NCBI GenBank assembly: GCA_005881275.1
Contig: VBEF01000032.1
Location: 1-48,339, forward strand
Reading direction: 5' to 3'
DNA from: Chloroflexota bacterium
GTDB lineage: Bacteria > Chloroflexota > Dormibacteria > Dormibacterales > Dormibacteraceae
DNA: 48,339 nucleotides
The notes beneath the pieces are model-generated. The model made no database searches. It was not told where the DNA came from and worked only from the letters and a program-made list of their open reading frames with translations. Shown in pieces: positions 1 to 7,312 of this stretch. Numbering within the stretch: position 1 is the stretch's first letter; the number at the start of each line of letters is the position of its first letter. Made by a program: the position numbers and the translations under genes.

Positions 1-177
1 AATTGTCACCGTGGCTCCGCCGGGCGCCGTGATCGAGACAGGAAAACGCGAGGCTGGTGTTGAGGTGGCGGACGTCGGAGCGCCTCCGCACGATGCGGCG
101 AAGAAAACCGAGAGGAAAGCGACGACTCCGAATCGGACGGCCAGTTTCGCGCTGGCCCCTGGCTGATGCGTGCGCAT
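1..177 (-). CDS. Corrinoid ABC transporter substrate-binding lipoprotein (BtuF-like), N-terminal part
   Basis: The first 59 codons of a gene running off the left edge. Translation from the ATG at 177 gives a basic start, a hydrophobic stretch (about residues 14-29) and a lipobox FAASC with the lipidated Cys at 30, then a Ser/Thr/Pro linker. The mature part opens with FPVSITAPGGATVTI, the usual first strand of type III binding proteins such as BtuF and FepB. A good Shine-Dalgarno (GGAGGA, 185-190) lies 7 nt upstream. A cobalamin riboswitch directly upstream makes a corrinoid the likely ligand rather than a siderophore. Role: captures cobalamin outside the membrane for a BtuCD-type importer, which should follow to the left of the window. 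The C-terminal part is not visible, so the assignment rests on the leader, first strand and riboswitch. Confidence 0.8.
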   Translation of the reverse strand, partial: MRTHQPGASAKLAVRFGVVAFLSVFFAASCGGAPTSATSTPASRFPVSITAPGGATVTI

Positions 178-267
178 CCAGCGGTCCTCCGGCGGCAACG
201 GCCCCACCTCGCAGGGGAAACCTCGCCGCAAGAGGCGTCCCCACTGATCCGCGCAGTGGGATCGACC

Positions 268-415
268 GCTCACGTGACAGGTCTCCTGGCTTGTGGATCA
301 CCGCAATCCGGCCGCCTTCCCAAGGTTTCGCCTCAGTGGCCGCAGGCCGGACGCTCCCCACTCACAGTTGCGCGACAGCGCCGGATTTGGACCGGCTTCC
401 CGCAATCCAGTGAGC
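268..415 (-). promoter_or_regulatory. Cobalamin (AdoCbl-type) riboswitch
   Basis: Read on the minus strand the segment holds the conserved parts in order: GGGAA, the B12 box AATCCGGCGCTGTCGCGCAA with CTGTGA after it, then GCCAGGAGACCTGTC. Closing stem P1 is formed by GCTCAC (410-415) and GTGAGC (268-273). Between it and the start codon at 177 are several hairpins: 7 bp CCCACTG/CAGTGGG (240-246 with 254-260), CGCC/GGCG (224-227 with 234-237) and CCCC/GGGG (202-205 with 214-217), just before the Shine-Dalgarno at 185-190. There is no U-run, so control of translation initiation looks more likely than termination. It starts 20 bp after the cobT stop and should repress the downstream transporter gene when cobalamin is plentiful. 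Confidence 0.94.
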
Positions 416-434
416 TATTCAGTTGTGCGACTCA

Positions 435-1460
435 TTATGAGCGCTCGGAAACGCCCGCCTCGTCGAAGGTCGCCATGTCGTTCAGCAGGCGCACCGCCGC
501 GCGAACCAGTGGCAGCGCAAGCGCGGCGCCCGTGCCTTCGCCAAGTCGCAGGTCGAGGTCGAGAAGTGGAGGCAGTCCAAGCCGCTCCAGCACCGCGCCG
601 TGGCCGAGCTCATGCGAGCGATGCGAGGCGATCATGTAGCCCGTCGCCTCTGGCGCGATCGCGGCAGCGACCAGCGCGGCAGCGCCTGATATGAAACCGT
701 CGATGATGACCGGCTTTCGCATTCGCGCCGCCTCCAGGATCACCCCGACCAAACCCGCGATCTCCAGGCCGCCGGTCGCCGCCAATGTCTCAATCGGACC
801 CCGTCCGATTGACTCCGCGTTGACCTGAAGCGCGCCGCGGACCGCGGCCAGCTTGCGTCGGAGCCCTTCGTCGTCGACTCCTGTGCCTCGGCCCACCACG
901 CGTTCTGGGTCGAGCCCGGTGAGCGCGCATATGACCGCCGCCGCCGCGGTTGTGTTGCCGATGCCCATATCACCGGTCAGCGCGATGTCGACATGTTCAT
1001 CGCGTACGAGCCCCCGGCCGACCTTGATGGCGCGGTTGGCCTCATCGACCCTCATCGCGGCTCCACTCGTGATGCTGGCCGTTCCTCGCCGCACCTTGAC
1101 CGCGCGCAGGTCGGGATGGGGGGGAAGGTCGGCATCGACGCCTATGTCGGCGACGACGACACGTGCGCCGACCTCTCGCGCGAGCACGTTGATCGCCGCA
1201 CCGCCGCGCAGGAAGTTGAGCAACATCTGCGCGGTCACCTCGCGCGGATAGGCACTGACACCTTCGGCCGCGACACCGTGGTCGCCCGCCAACGTGAAAA
1301 CGACAGCCGCCTGCAAGGGGGGATCGATCCGACCAGTAATGCCGGCGAGCCGCACCGCGAGATCCTCGAGCCGCCCGAGGCTGCCCGCGGGCTTGGTCAG
1401 CCGCGCCTGACGCGCGGCGGCGAGTCGCATCGCTCTCTCGTCCAGCGGCAGGATCGCCAT
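435..1460 (-). CDS. cobT: Nicotinate-nucleotide--dimethylbenzimidazole phosphoribosyltransferase
   Basis: 341 residues, the normal CobT length. The enzyme transfers phosphoribose from nicotinate mononucleotide to 5,6-dimethylbenzimidazole, making alpha-ribazole phosphate for the lower ligand of cobalamin; it is cytosolic. Family signatures seen: the N-terminal KPAGSLGRLEDLA, the FTLAGDHGVAAEGVSAYP segment, the glycine-rich GDMGIGNTTAAAA near the middle, and a C-terminal SHRSHELGH followed by LDLRLGEGTGAALALPL, whose Glu is the expected catalytic base. ATG start at 1460. It lies upstream of the riboswitch and BtuF-like gene on the same strand, so corrinoid salvage and uptake are adjacent. This fits the corrinoid-dependent enzymes at 25-27 kb. 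No riboswitch was recognised in front of cobT itself. Confidence 0.96.
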   Translation of the reverse strand: MAILPLDERAMRLAAARQARLTKPAGSLGRLEDLAVRLAGITGRIDPPLQAAVVFTLAGDHGVAAEGVSAYPREVTAQMLLNFLRGGAAINVLAREVGARVVVADIGVDADLPPHPDLRAVKVRRGTASITSGAAMRVDEANRAIKVGRGLVRDEHVDIALTGDMGIGNTTAAAAVICALTGLDPERVVGRGTGVDDEGLRRKLAAVRGALQVNAESIGRGPIETLAATGGLEIAGLVGVILEAARMRKPVIIDGFISGAAALVAAAIAPEATGYMIASHRSHELGHGAVLERLGLPPLLDLDLRLGEGTGAALALPLVRAAVRLLNDMATFDEAGVSERS

Positions 1461-1596
1461 GCCGAGGTACGTTAGCCGCCTGGTCGTGATGGACCCGAAA
1501 GCCTTTTCCCGTGTCGGCCTACACCGGTCGTTTCGGCTGGGTCACCGTGAAGCTGTCGAGGCTAGGGCCGGATCTCGCCGCAGGGCTGGTGCGAAG

Positions 1597-1623
1597 CGCC
1601 TGGGAGCGAACAGCCCCCAGGCG
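1597..1623 (-). terminator. Candidate hairpin terminator after the GlsB-like gene
   Basis: A perfect 8 bp inverted repeat, CGCCTGGG (1597-1604) and CCCAGGCG (1616-1623), with an 11 nt loop, 10 nt past the stop codon of the gene at 1633-1953. No T-run follows on the minus strand and only TTT on the plus strand, so it may be a transcript-end hairpin rather than a classical intrinsic terminator. The rest of the 172 bp gap between cobT and this gene shows nothing recognisable. Confidence 0.4.
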
Positions 1624-1632
1624 TTTGAGCAA

Positions 1633-1953
1633 TCAGAAAGCGCGGCGCCTGTAGCCGCGGCCGGAGAAGAGCCGGACGATGAGCAAGAGGATCGCGGCTC
1701 CGATGAAGGCCATGATCATCGCACTGATGATCGGATGCCCGGCCACGGCGATGTTGAAATGGAGGAAGCCGGCGAGCACGATTCCGCCGAACAGCGCTCC
1801 CACCACGCCGACGATGATGTCCCAGAACAGACCCAGGCCGTGGCCGAGAGCAATGTGGCTTGCCAGGAAGCCTGAGACGAGCCCGACCAGCGCCCAGACC
1901 AGGATCGAATCCAGGTCGAGCGTCACTGGTGAACCATTGATAGAGATGACCAT
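1633..1953 (-). CDS. GlsB/YeaQ/YmgE family stress-response membrane protein
   Basis: 106 residues with three hydrophobic helices (about 16-35, 41-62, 72-95) and a basic C-terminal tail (GRGYRRRAF). Small Gly-rich segments such as LVGLVSGFLAS and GVVGALFGGIVLAG match the transglycosylase-associated protein family (PF04226), small inner-membrane proteins of unknown biochemical function often induced by envelope or osmotic stress. The first 15 residues form a polar extension beyond the usual core. The start is secure: an almost perfect Shine-Dalgarno (AAAGGAGG) precedes the ATG at 1953. It stands as a single gene, with its own hairpin after the stop. Confidence 0.82.
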   Translation of the reverse strand: MVISINGSPVTLDLDSILVWALVGLVSGFLASHIALGHGLGLFWDIIVGVVGALFGGIVLAGFLHFNIAVAGHPIISAMIMAFIGAAILLLIVRLFSGRGYRRRAF

Positions 1954-2014
1954 TTCGAGGCCTCCTTTACAAAACTAGATAGGCACTCGTAAAACGCGCC
2001 GGAGGTTTTCGCTA

Positions 2015-2060
2015 CTCCTCCCCATTTACGGGGAGGTGGCCGGCGAGGCCGGCCGGAGGG
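2015..2060. repeat. Dispersed two-hairpin repeat, copy 1
   Basis: A compact element with two successive inverted repeats: CCTCCCC (2017-2023) with GGGGAGG (2030-2036) around ATTTAC, then GGCCGGC with GCCGGCC (about 2038-2054) around GAG, followed by GGAGGGG. A second copy lies at 12083-12127 in the same orientation, with changes that largely keep both stems. This copy is intergenic, between the GlsB-like gene and the 3' end of the flavoprotein gene. The paired structure and two copies suggest a family of small dispersed palindromic repeats. Confidence 0.75.
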
Positions 2061-2061
2061 G

Positions 2062-3426
2062 CTAGGTCACCTTGGAGGAGAGCCGCTCGAAGGCGGCGCC
2101 GAGCACGCGGTTGAACGCCGGAAACGGGTGGATCACGTCGGCCAGCTTGCGGACCGGCGTGCCCAGCTTCACCGCCACCACCAGCTCGCCCAGGATCTCG
2201 CCCGCGCGAGGCGTGACCAGCGTCGCGCCGACCAGCACGCCGCGCTGGCTGTCGGCGACGAGCTTCAGAGCCCCGACATGGAAATCGTGGATGTAGCCGC
2301 GCGCTGCCTCCGCAGGGTCCATCGTGACGACCGCAACATCGATGCCACGGCTGCGCGCCGTCTGCTCGGACAAGCCCACGGACGCGATCTCCGGGTCGGT
2401 GTAGGTGACGCGCGGCACGGCTGTGTGGTCCGCCCGCGCGTCCTCGCCCTTCAGCCTCCGGCCGACGACCTGGCCGTGGTAGTACGCGAGATGCGTGAAG
2501 CCTCCTATCCCGGTGATGTCACCCGCGCCATAGATTCCATCGCGCGCCTCGAGAGTTTCCGAATCGACCTTCAGCCAGCCCCGCTCGGTCTGGGTCAGGC
2601 CCGCGGCGCGCCAGGCCTCGAAGTTTGGCCGGCGTCCGGTCGCGACGAGAAGCCGGTCACCAGACACGACAGAGCCGGACTTGAGGTGCAGCACGGCGTC
2701 GGCGGCCTGCTTCTCGACCGCCACGCAAGGGTCGCCGATGAGGATCTCGATCCCGTCGGCCTCCAGGTGTGGCTTTAGAGCGTCGCCGGCTTCGGGCTCT
2801 TCGAGGGCGAGGAATCGCGGTCCCGCCTCGACGATCGTGACCCTGCAGCCTAGCCTGGCGAAGGCCTGGGCGAGCTCCACGCCGACGGCGCCGCCCCCCA
2901 GCACCACCAGCCGCTCCGGCAGCTCGCGTGGGACGGCAGCCTGCCGGTTGGTCCAGTACTCGACCTTGTCCAGGCCTTCGATCGGCGGGATCGCGGCTGT
3001 GCCACCGTTGGCGATGACCACCGCGCGCCGCGCCACCAGCTGCTCGCCTCCGACCACGACGGTGCGCAGATCGACGAGCTTGCCGTCGCCGCGGACGAGC
3101 TTCGCTCCCGTCGCCTCGAGCGCCGCGGCCGGCCGCGTGTCGTCGAGGTCCCGTGCCATCCATAGCACGCGCTTCGAAACTTTGGGGAAGTCGACGTCCC
3201 ACTCGACGCGTGACGCCGCAAGGGTTCGCGCGCGGGCCGCTTCCTCGAGCGTCTCGCCCGAACGCAGCAGCGTCTTCGACGGCACGCATCCCCAGTACGG
3301 GCACTCGCCGCCGACCAGCTCGCGCTCCACAACGGCCAACGACAGGCCACCGCCCTGCAGCTCGCCCGCGATCGCTTCGCCCGCGACGCCTCCCCCAAGA
3401 CAAACGACGTCAAACTCCAGCGCCAT
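2062..3426 (-). CDS. Class I flavin disulfide reductase (dihydrolipoyl dehydrogenase/mercuric reductase-like)
   Basis: 454 residues, normal for the family. N-terminal FAD Rossmann motif GGGVAG (11-16), redox pair in GGECPYWGCVPSK (C42 and C47, the CxxxxC spacing of lipoamide dehydrogenase and MerA), a second NAD(P) Rossmann motif VVLGGGAVGVELAQ (about 173-186), the second FAD motif GIYGAGDITGIGG, and a C-terminal dimerisation domain ending in HPFPAFNRVL. The usual His-Glu catalytic dyad (HPT..E) keeps the His but not the Glu, so classical lipoamide or mercury chemistry is uncertain. The GGECPYWGC variant is common in uncharacterised actinobacterial oxidoreductases. The start overlaps the end of the ABC ATPase gene by 17 nt, so the two are probably co-transcribed. 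Substrate unknown. Confidence 0.85.
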   Translation of the reverse strand: MALEFDVVCLGGGVAGEAIAGELQGGGLSLAVVERELVGGECPYWGCVPSKTLLRSGETLEEAARARTLAASRVEWDVDFPKVSKRVLWMARDLDDTRPAAALEATGAKLVRGDGKLVDLRTVVVGGEQLVARRAVVIANGGTAAIPPIEGLDKVEYWTNRQAAVPRELPERLVVLGGGAVGVELAQAFARLGCRVTIVEAGPRFLALEEPEAGDALKPHLEADGIEILIGDPCVAVEKQAADAVLHLKSGSVVSGDRLLVATGRRPNFEAWRAAGLTQTERGWLKVDSETLEARDGIYGAGDITGIGGFTHLAYYHGQVVGRRLKGEDARADHTAVPRVTYTDPEIASVGLSEQTARSRGIDVAVVTMDPAEAARGYIHDFHVGALKLVADSQRGVLVGATLVTPRAGEILGELVVAVKLGTPVRKLADVIHPFPAFNRVLGAAFERLSSKVT

Positions 3427-4396
3427 CTGGGCTGCCTCCTTCCGCGCTCGCGCGCCGCAACGATTCGATAAGCGAGGTCGCGGTGAAGTCGCCGAGGTAG
3501 CGATCGGCGTCGAAAACCGCGGCGCGCTTGGTTGGGCTGGCCAGCGCGGCGGCGAGCGCGTCGGTCAGCGAGCTCGACAGCGGAATCCGCGGCTCGTCGC
3601 CAGGAGGGCCGCCGTCGGGATGGTCCAGCGTGCGCGCGTCGATCTGGACGACGGACATGCGCCGCACGAGCCGCTCCCGACCTAGGAATTCCGAGACGTA
3701 CTCGCTGGCCGGGTGGGTGAGGATGCGCTCGGGCGTGTCGTACTGCGCGATCTGCGCCTGCATCTTCATCAGGCAGATCCGATCGGCGACCCTCACCGCC
3801 TCATCGATGTCATGCGTCACGAACACGACTGTCTTGCGCATCGCGCGCTGGATGCTCACGAACTCTTGCTGAAGGCGCTCGCGCGTGATGCGGTCCACCG
3901 CGCCGAACGGCTCGTCCATCAAGAGGATGGGCGGATCCGCCGCGAGCGCCCTCGCGAAACCGACGCGCTGCCGCTGGCCACCTGAAAGTTGATGCGGGTA
4001 GCGATCTCGATATTCGCCAGGGGGTAGACCAACCAGGTCGAGGAGCTCGTCCACCCGCTTGGTGATGCGCTGCTCATCCCACTTCCACAGCTTCGGCACC
4101 GTGCCGACGTTGCCGCCCACTGTCATATGGGGAAAGAGGCCCGTCTGCTGGATCACGTATCCCATCTTCAGCCGCAGCGCTGGGGGGTCGACTCCGTGCG
4201 TGTCGGAGCCGTCAACCAGGATGCGGCCGCTGTCGGGATCGATGAGCCGGTTGATCATGCGCAGCGTCGTCGTCTTGCCGCAACCCGAGGGCCCGATCAG
4301 AACGCATGTCTGGCCGTCGGGGATGTCCAGCGTGAGGTTGAGCACCGCGTTCGAGCCGCCGGCGAACTGTTTGCTCACGTTCTCCAGGCGGATCAC
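3410..4396 (-). CDS. opuCA: Osmoprotectant (glycine betaine/choline) ABC transporter ATP-binding protein
   Basis: 328 residues. Walker A GPSGCGKTTT, Q-loop, signature LSGGQRQRV, Walker B ILLMDEPFGAVD and H-loop VTHD are all intact. The Glu-Pro-Phe-Gly-Ala-Val-Asp form and the MKMQAQIAQYDTPERIL segment are typical of OpuCA/ProV-type ATPases. The C-terminal 75 residues form only a partial CBS-like region, shorter than the tandem CBS pair of full-length OpuCA, so ionic-strength sensing may be altered or absent. The GTG start at 4396 is only 21 bp from the divergent permease start at 4418. The matching permeases and binding protein follow on the plus strand (4418-6783), completing an importer. 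It powers uptake of a quaternary amine such as betaine. Confidence 0.92.
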   Translation of the reverse strand: MIRLENVSKQFAGGSNAVLNLTLDIPDGQTCVLIGPSGCGKTTTLRMINRLIDPDSGRILVDGSDTHGVDPPALRLKMGYVIQQTGLFPHMTVGGNVGTVPKLWKWDEQRITKRVDELLDLVGLPPGEYRDRYPHQLSGGQRQRVGFARALAADPPILLMDEPFGAVDRITRERLQQEFVSIQRAMRKTVVFVTHDIDEAVRVADRICLMKMQAQIAQYDTPERILTHPASEYVSEFLGRERLVRRMSVVQIDARTLDHPDGGPPGDEPRIPLSSSLTDALAAALASPTKRAAVFDADRYLGDFTATSLIESLRRASAEGGSPDGAGV

Positions 4397-4417
4397 GGCT
4401 CATCTACCGTAATCGGA

Positions 4418-5089
4418 ATGGAGCAAGGGCCATTCCTGGCCTACGTCGACCCGTGGATCAACTGGGACTGGCTTTCGACGCACATATCGCTGGTCCTGGG
4501 CGCGCTTGGTGAGCACATCGAGCTGACCGCCATCGCCCTGGGTGCCGGCCTCCTCATCGCGGTTCCACTCGGCGTAGCCGCCCACCGCTCCGCGGGCCTG
4601 CGCCTGGCCGCGCTCGGTTTTTTCGGCGCGTTCTACACGATCCCTTCGCTCGCGCTCTTTGCGCTGCTAATTCCCTTCACGCACCTCGGCGGAACGACGG
4701 CGGAGATCCCGCTTATCGGTTACAACGTGTCGATCCTTGTGCGCAACGTCCTGGTCGGGCTCGACGCGGTGCCGCGCGACGTTCTCGATGCCGCCGACGG
4801 AATGGGTTACCGCCCGCTGCCCCGATTGCTGCGGGTCGAGCTACCCCTGGCCCTCCCATCGATCTTTGCCGGCCTTCGTGTGGCGACGGTTTCGACGATC
4901 GGCATCGTCACCATCACCGCCCTCATCGGCCTTGGCGGTCTTGGCTCGCTGATCGACAAGGGTCTGGTCGAGAACTTTCACACGCCTCTGGTCGTAGCGA
5001 TGATCCTGTCCGTCGCTCTCGCGCTCACGGCAGACCTTCTCGTTGTGATGGCTCAACGGGTCGCTGTGCCATGGGCGCGGCCTGTCTGA
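4418..5089 (+). CDS. Osmoprotectant ABC transporter permease (OpuCB/OpuCD type)
   Basis: 223 residues from the ATG at 4418; the reading frame is open far upstream, but that part is antisense to the ATPase gene. Five or six membrane helices, with the BPD_transp_1 coupling loop visible as DAADGMGYRPLPRLLRVELP, the EAA-like segment that docks on OpuCA. Motifs such as FYTIPSLALFALL and TALIGLGGLGSLIDKG are shared with OpuCB/OpuCD and YehW/YehY. It forms half of the membrane channel; the second permease begins 4 bp after its stop codon. Only a weak ribosome site precedes the ATG, and its promoter must overlap the divergent gene. Confidence 0.9.
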   Translation: MEQGPFLAYVDPWINWDWLSTHISLVLGALGEHIELTAIALGAGLLIAVPLGVAAHRSAGLRLAALGFFGAFYTIPSLALFALLIPFTHLGGTTAEIPLIGYNVSILVRNVLVGLDAVPRDVLDAADGMGYRPLPRLLRVELPLALPSIFAGLRVATVSTIGIVTITALIGLGGLGSLIDKGLVENFHTPLVVAMILSVALALTADLLVVMAQRVAVPWARPV

Positions 5090-5093
5090 TCCG

Positions 5094-5801
5094 ATGGACT
5101 TTCTCCTCCTTGTCGGGCGGTGGCTGGTCGATCCCGCCCACTGGCAGGGCTCGGATGGGATCCCGACGCGCCTCGTCGAGCACATCCACCTGTCGGTCGA
5201 GTCCGTTGTGATCGGCGCGCTCATAGCTCTGCCCGTCGGCGTCACGCTCGGGCACTACGGCCGTTTCGGCGCGCTGGCGATCAATATCTCGAACGCCGGA
5301 CGCGCCATACCGTCGTTCGGCATCCTGGTCATCGCCTTCCAGGTCTTCGGCCTCGGCGATCTGCCGATCGTTCTCGCGTTGACGGCCCTGGCCGTCCCGC
5401 CGATGGTGACCAACAGCTACGTCGCGCTGCGCGAGGTCGATCCGGATATACGAGATGCGGCGCGTGGAATGGGCTACCGCGAGCTCGCCCAGGTCTTGCG
5501 GGTCGAGTTACCCCTCGCGGTACCTCTGATCATGGCTGGCATCCGAACATCGGCGGTCCAGGTCGTGGCGACGGCGACGTTGGCGGCGCTCATCGCCGGG
5601 GGTGGTCTCGGCCGGTACATCGTTGACGGGCTGGCCACCCAGGATTACGTCAAGACGGCGGCGGGCGCGTTGCTGGTTGCGGTACTTGCCCTGGCCACAG
5701 AGCTCTCGCTCGCATGGGTTCAGCGGCTGCTCGTGCCTCGCGGCATCAGGTTGCTGAACGCCCCCGTGGCCGCCCGAGCGACCGCGTTCAAGGTCGCCTA
5801 G
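5094..5801 (+). CDS. Osmoprotectant ABC transporter permease, second subunit
   Basis: 235 residues, paralogous to the preceding permease. N-terminal segment with WQGSDGIPTRLVEHIHLS, a pattern usual for the longer permease of Opu systems, then five or six membrane helices and the coupling loop DAARGMGYRELAQVLRVELP. GRAIPSFGILVIAF and AALIAGGGLGRYIVDG align with the corresponding parts of its partner. It starts 4 bp after the upstream permease, so the two are translated from one message. It should heterodimerise with that protein and use the ATPase encoded at 3410-4396. Confidence 0.9.
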   Translation: MDFLLLVGRWLVDPAHWQGSDGIPTRLVEHIHLSVESVVIGALIALPVGVTLGHYGRFGALAINISNAGRAIPSFGILVIAFQVFGLGDLPIVLALTALAVPPMVTNSYVALREVDPDIRDAARGMGYRELAQVLRVELPLAVPLIMAGIRTSAVQVVATATLAALIAGGGLGRYIVDGLATQDYVKTAAGALLVAVLALATELSLAWVQRLLVPRGIRLLNAPVAARATAFKVA

Positions 5802-5865
5802 TGGAAGAATGGTGACGCACCGGGAGTTGGATCGGGGAGGGCCACCCGGCCCGGGAGGATTTTTG

Positions 5866-6783
5866 ATGAGTCGAACTCGCGCGTCGGTGTGGCTGATCGC
5901 GGCTCTTGCCGTGGTGGCGACGATGGTCGCTGCGTGCGGTGGCACGACCGGCGGCGGCACCACCAACAAGGGAACCATCATCGTCGGCGGCTTCAAGTTC
6001 CCCGAGAGCAGCATCCTGGCCCAGATCTACGGCGAGGCGCTGGCCCATGATGCCTACACGGTCACGTACAAGCTGAACCTCGGCACCCGCGAGGTAGTCG
6101 CTCCGGCGCTGAAGAACGGCGACATCGACCTCTACCCGGGTTACGCGGCGACCGACCTCGAGTACTGGAACAACAAGGCCGGCGAGGCAACCGGTGACGC
6201 CGCCGCAACCACGGCCAAGCTGAACAGCCACCTCCAGTCGCAAGGCCTGGTCGCGCTCAATCCGTCCCCGGCGGTTGACCAGAACGCCTTCGCCGTGACG
6301 AAGGAGACCCAGCAGAAATACAACCTCTCCAAGCTGTCGGACCTGGCTCCCATCGGAAACCAGCTCGTGCTCGGCGCCGGTCCGGAATGCCCCACCCGCC
6401 CCTACTGCCTGCCCGGATTGCAGACCACCTACGGCATCCACTTCAAGGACTTCAAAGCACTCGACACCGACGGGCCCGCGACACGTGCGGCGTTCAAGAA
6501 CGGGACGATCCAGGTCGGTCTGGTTTTCAGCAGCGACGGTGATCTGAACTCGCTTGGGCTCGTCGTGCTCCAGGACGACAAGCACCTGGAAGCCGCCGAC
6601 AACGTGTTGCCGATCCTGCGCCAGAAGGTGGCCACGGACGAGGTCAAGAACTTGCTCAACAAGATCGACGCCGCTTTGACGACCGCGGATCTCGTGGATA
6701 TGAACTCGCAGGAGTCCATCCAGCACAAGGATCCCGACGCCATCGCCAAGGCGTACCTGGAAAAGCACAACTACTTCAGCTAG
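5866..6783 (+). CDS. Osmoprotectant ABC transporter substrate-binding lipoprotein (OpuAC/OpuCC type)
   Basis: 305 residues from the ATG at 5866, chosen because GGGAGG (5853-5858) lies 7 nt upstream and because it gives a standard lipoprotein signal (ALAVVATMVAACGG). The mature protein starts with IIVGGFKFPESSILAQIYGEAL, the typical opening of the OpuAC/ProX fold, and contains LNLGTREVVAPALKNGDIDLYPGYAATDLEY, the ligand-box region of choline/betaine binders. Anchored outside the membrane, it delivers ligand to the two permeases just upstream. Likely ligands are glycine betaine, choline or related quaternary amines; sequence alone does not separate them. Confidence 0.92.
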   Translation: MSRTRASVWLIAALAVVATMVAACGGTTGGGTTNKGTIIVGGFKFPESSILAQIYGEALAHDAYTVTYKLNLGTREVVAPALKNGDIDLYPGYAATDLEYWNNKAGEATGDAAATTAKLNSHLQSQGLVALNPSPAVDQNAFAVTKETQQKYNLSKLSDLAPIGNQLVLGAGPECPTRPYCLPGLQTTYGIHFKDFKALDTDGPATRAAFKNGTIQVGLVFSSDGDLNSLGLVVLQDDKHLEAADNVLPILRQKVATDEVKNLLNKIDAALTTADLVDMNSQESIQHKDPDAIAKAYLEKHNYFS

Positions 6784-6796
6784 TCTCGCGGCGTCG

Positions 6797-7312
6797 ATGG
6801 AGCGTGAAGCGGCAATCGCCGACCTCGATGCCGCCCGCAAGGAGTGGGAGGAAGCGTTTGCGCGCGTGCCCGACGACGCACTCACCTACCTCAAGCCGGG
6901 AGACGACTACTCGTTGGGCGGCCTGCAGGTTCATGTCAACTGGGTCCTCGCCCACTATCGCCGCGTCCTGGACGGCATGATCGGTTCAGGCTTCGGCGAG
7001 CTCGGTCCGCAGGATCCGCCCGGTGATGTGGAGCGAGCCCTCGACGGCGCCCGGCGCGGCTTGACCCCAGTCGAACGGCGCGCCGCGCTTGACGAGATGG
7101 CCCGGCTTCATGCGGCCGTTTGCGCCGCGGCCGATGGGCTCCAACCCGAGGACTGGTCGCGCACCGCTCCGGTGGTCTACGGCCCCGGCCAGGCCCCATA
7201 TCCGACGAGCGCCGACGACCTCATCGGCTGGCTGCGTGACCACTACCGCGAGCACGTCGAGCAGAGCGCGGACCTGATCGAAGAGTGGAGGAACGCTAAG
7301 GCAGACGGTTGA
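6797..7312 (+). CDS. DinB-like / maleylpyruvate isomerase-type four-helix protein
   Basis: 171 residues, mostly helical. Spaced histidines (His in LQVHVNW around residue 46, and RDHYREHVEQ near the C terminus) match the three-His metal site of the DinB/YfiT superfamily, whose members are thiol-dependent S-transferases or of unknown function. It starts 13 bp after the transporter binding protein on the same strand, so it may be read from that message, but a link in function is not evident. The last 17 bases overlap the end of the convergent lipoate ligase-like gene. Confidence 0.65.
   Translation: MEREAAIADLDAARKEWEEAFARVPDDALTYLKPGDDYSLGGLQVHVNWVLAHYRRVLDGMIGSGFGELGPQDPPGDVERALDGARRGLTPVERRAALDEMARLHAAVCAAADGLQPEDWSRTAPVVYGPGQAPYPTSADDLIGWLRDHYREHVEQSADLIEEWRNAKADG

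Noticed and set aside
1461..1632. Second riboswitch before cobT
   Set aside because: A GGGAAAAGG-like patch is present but the B12 box and P1 are missing, and no other class fits clearly.
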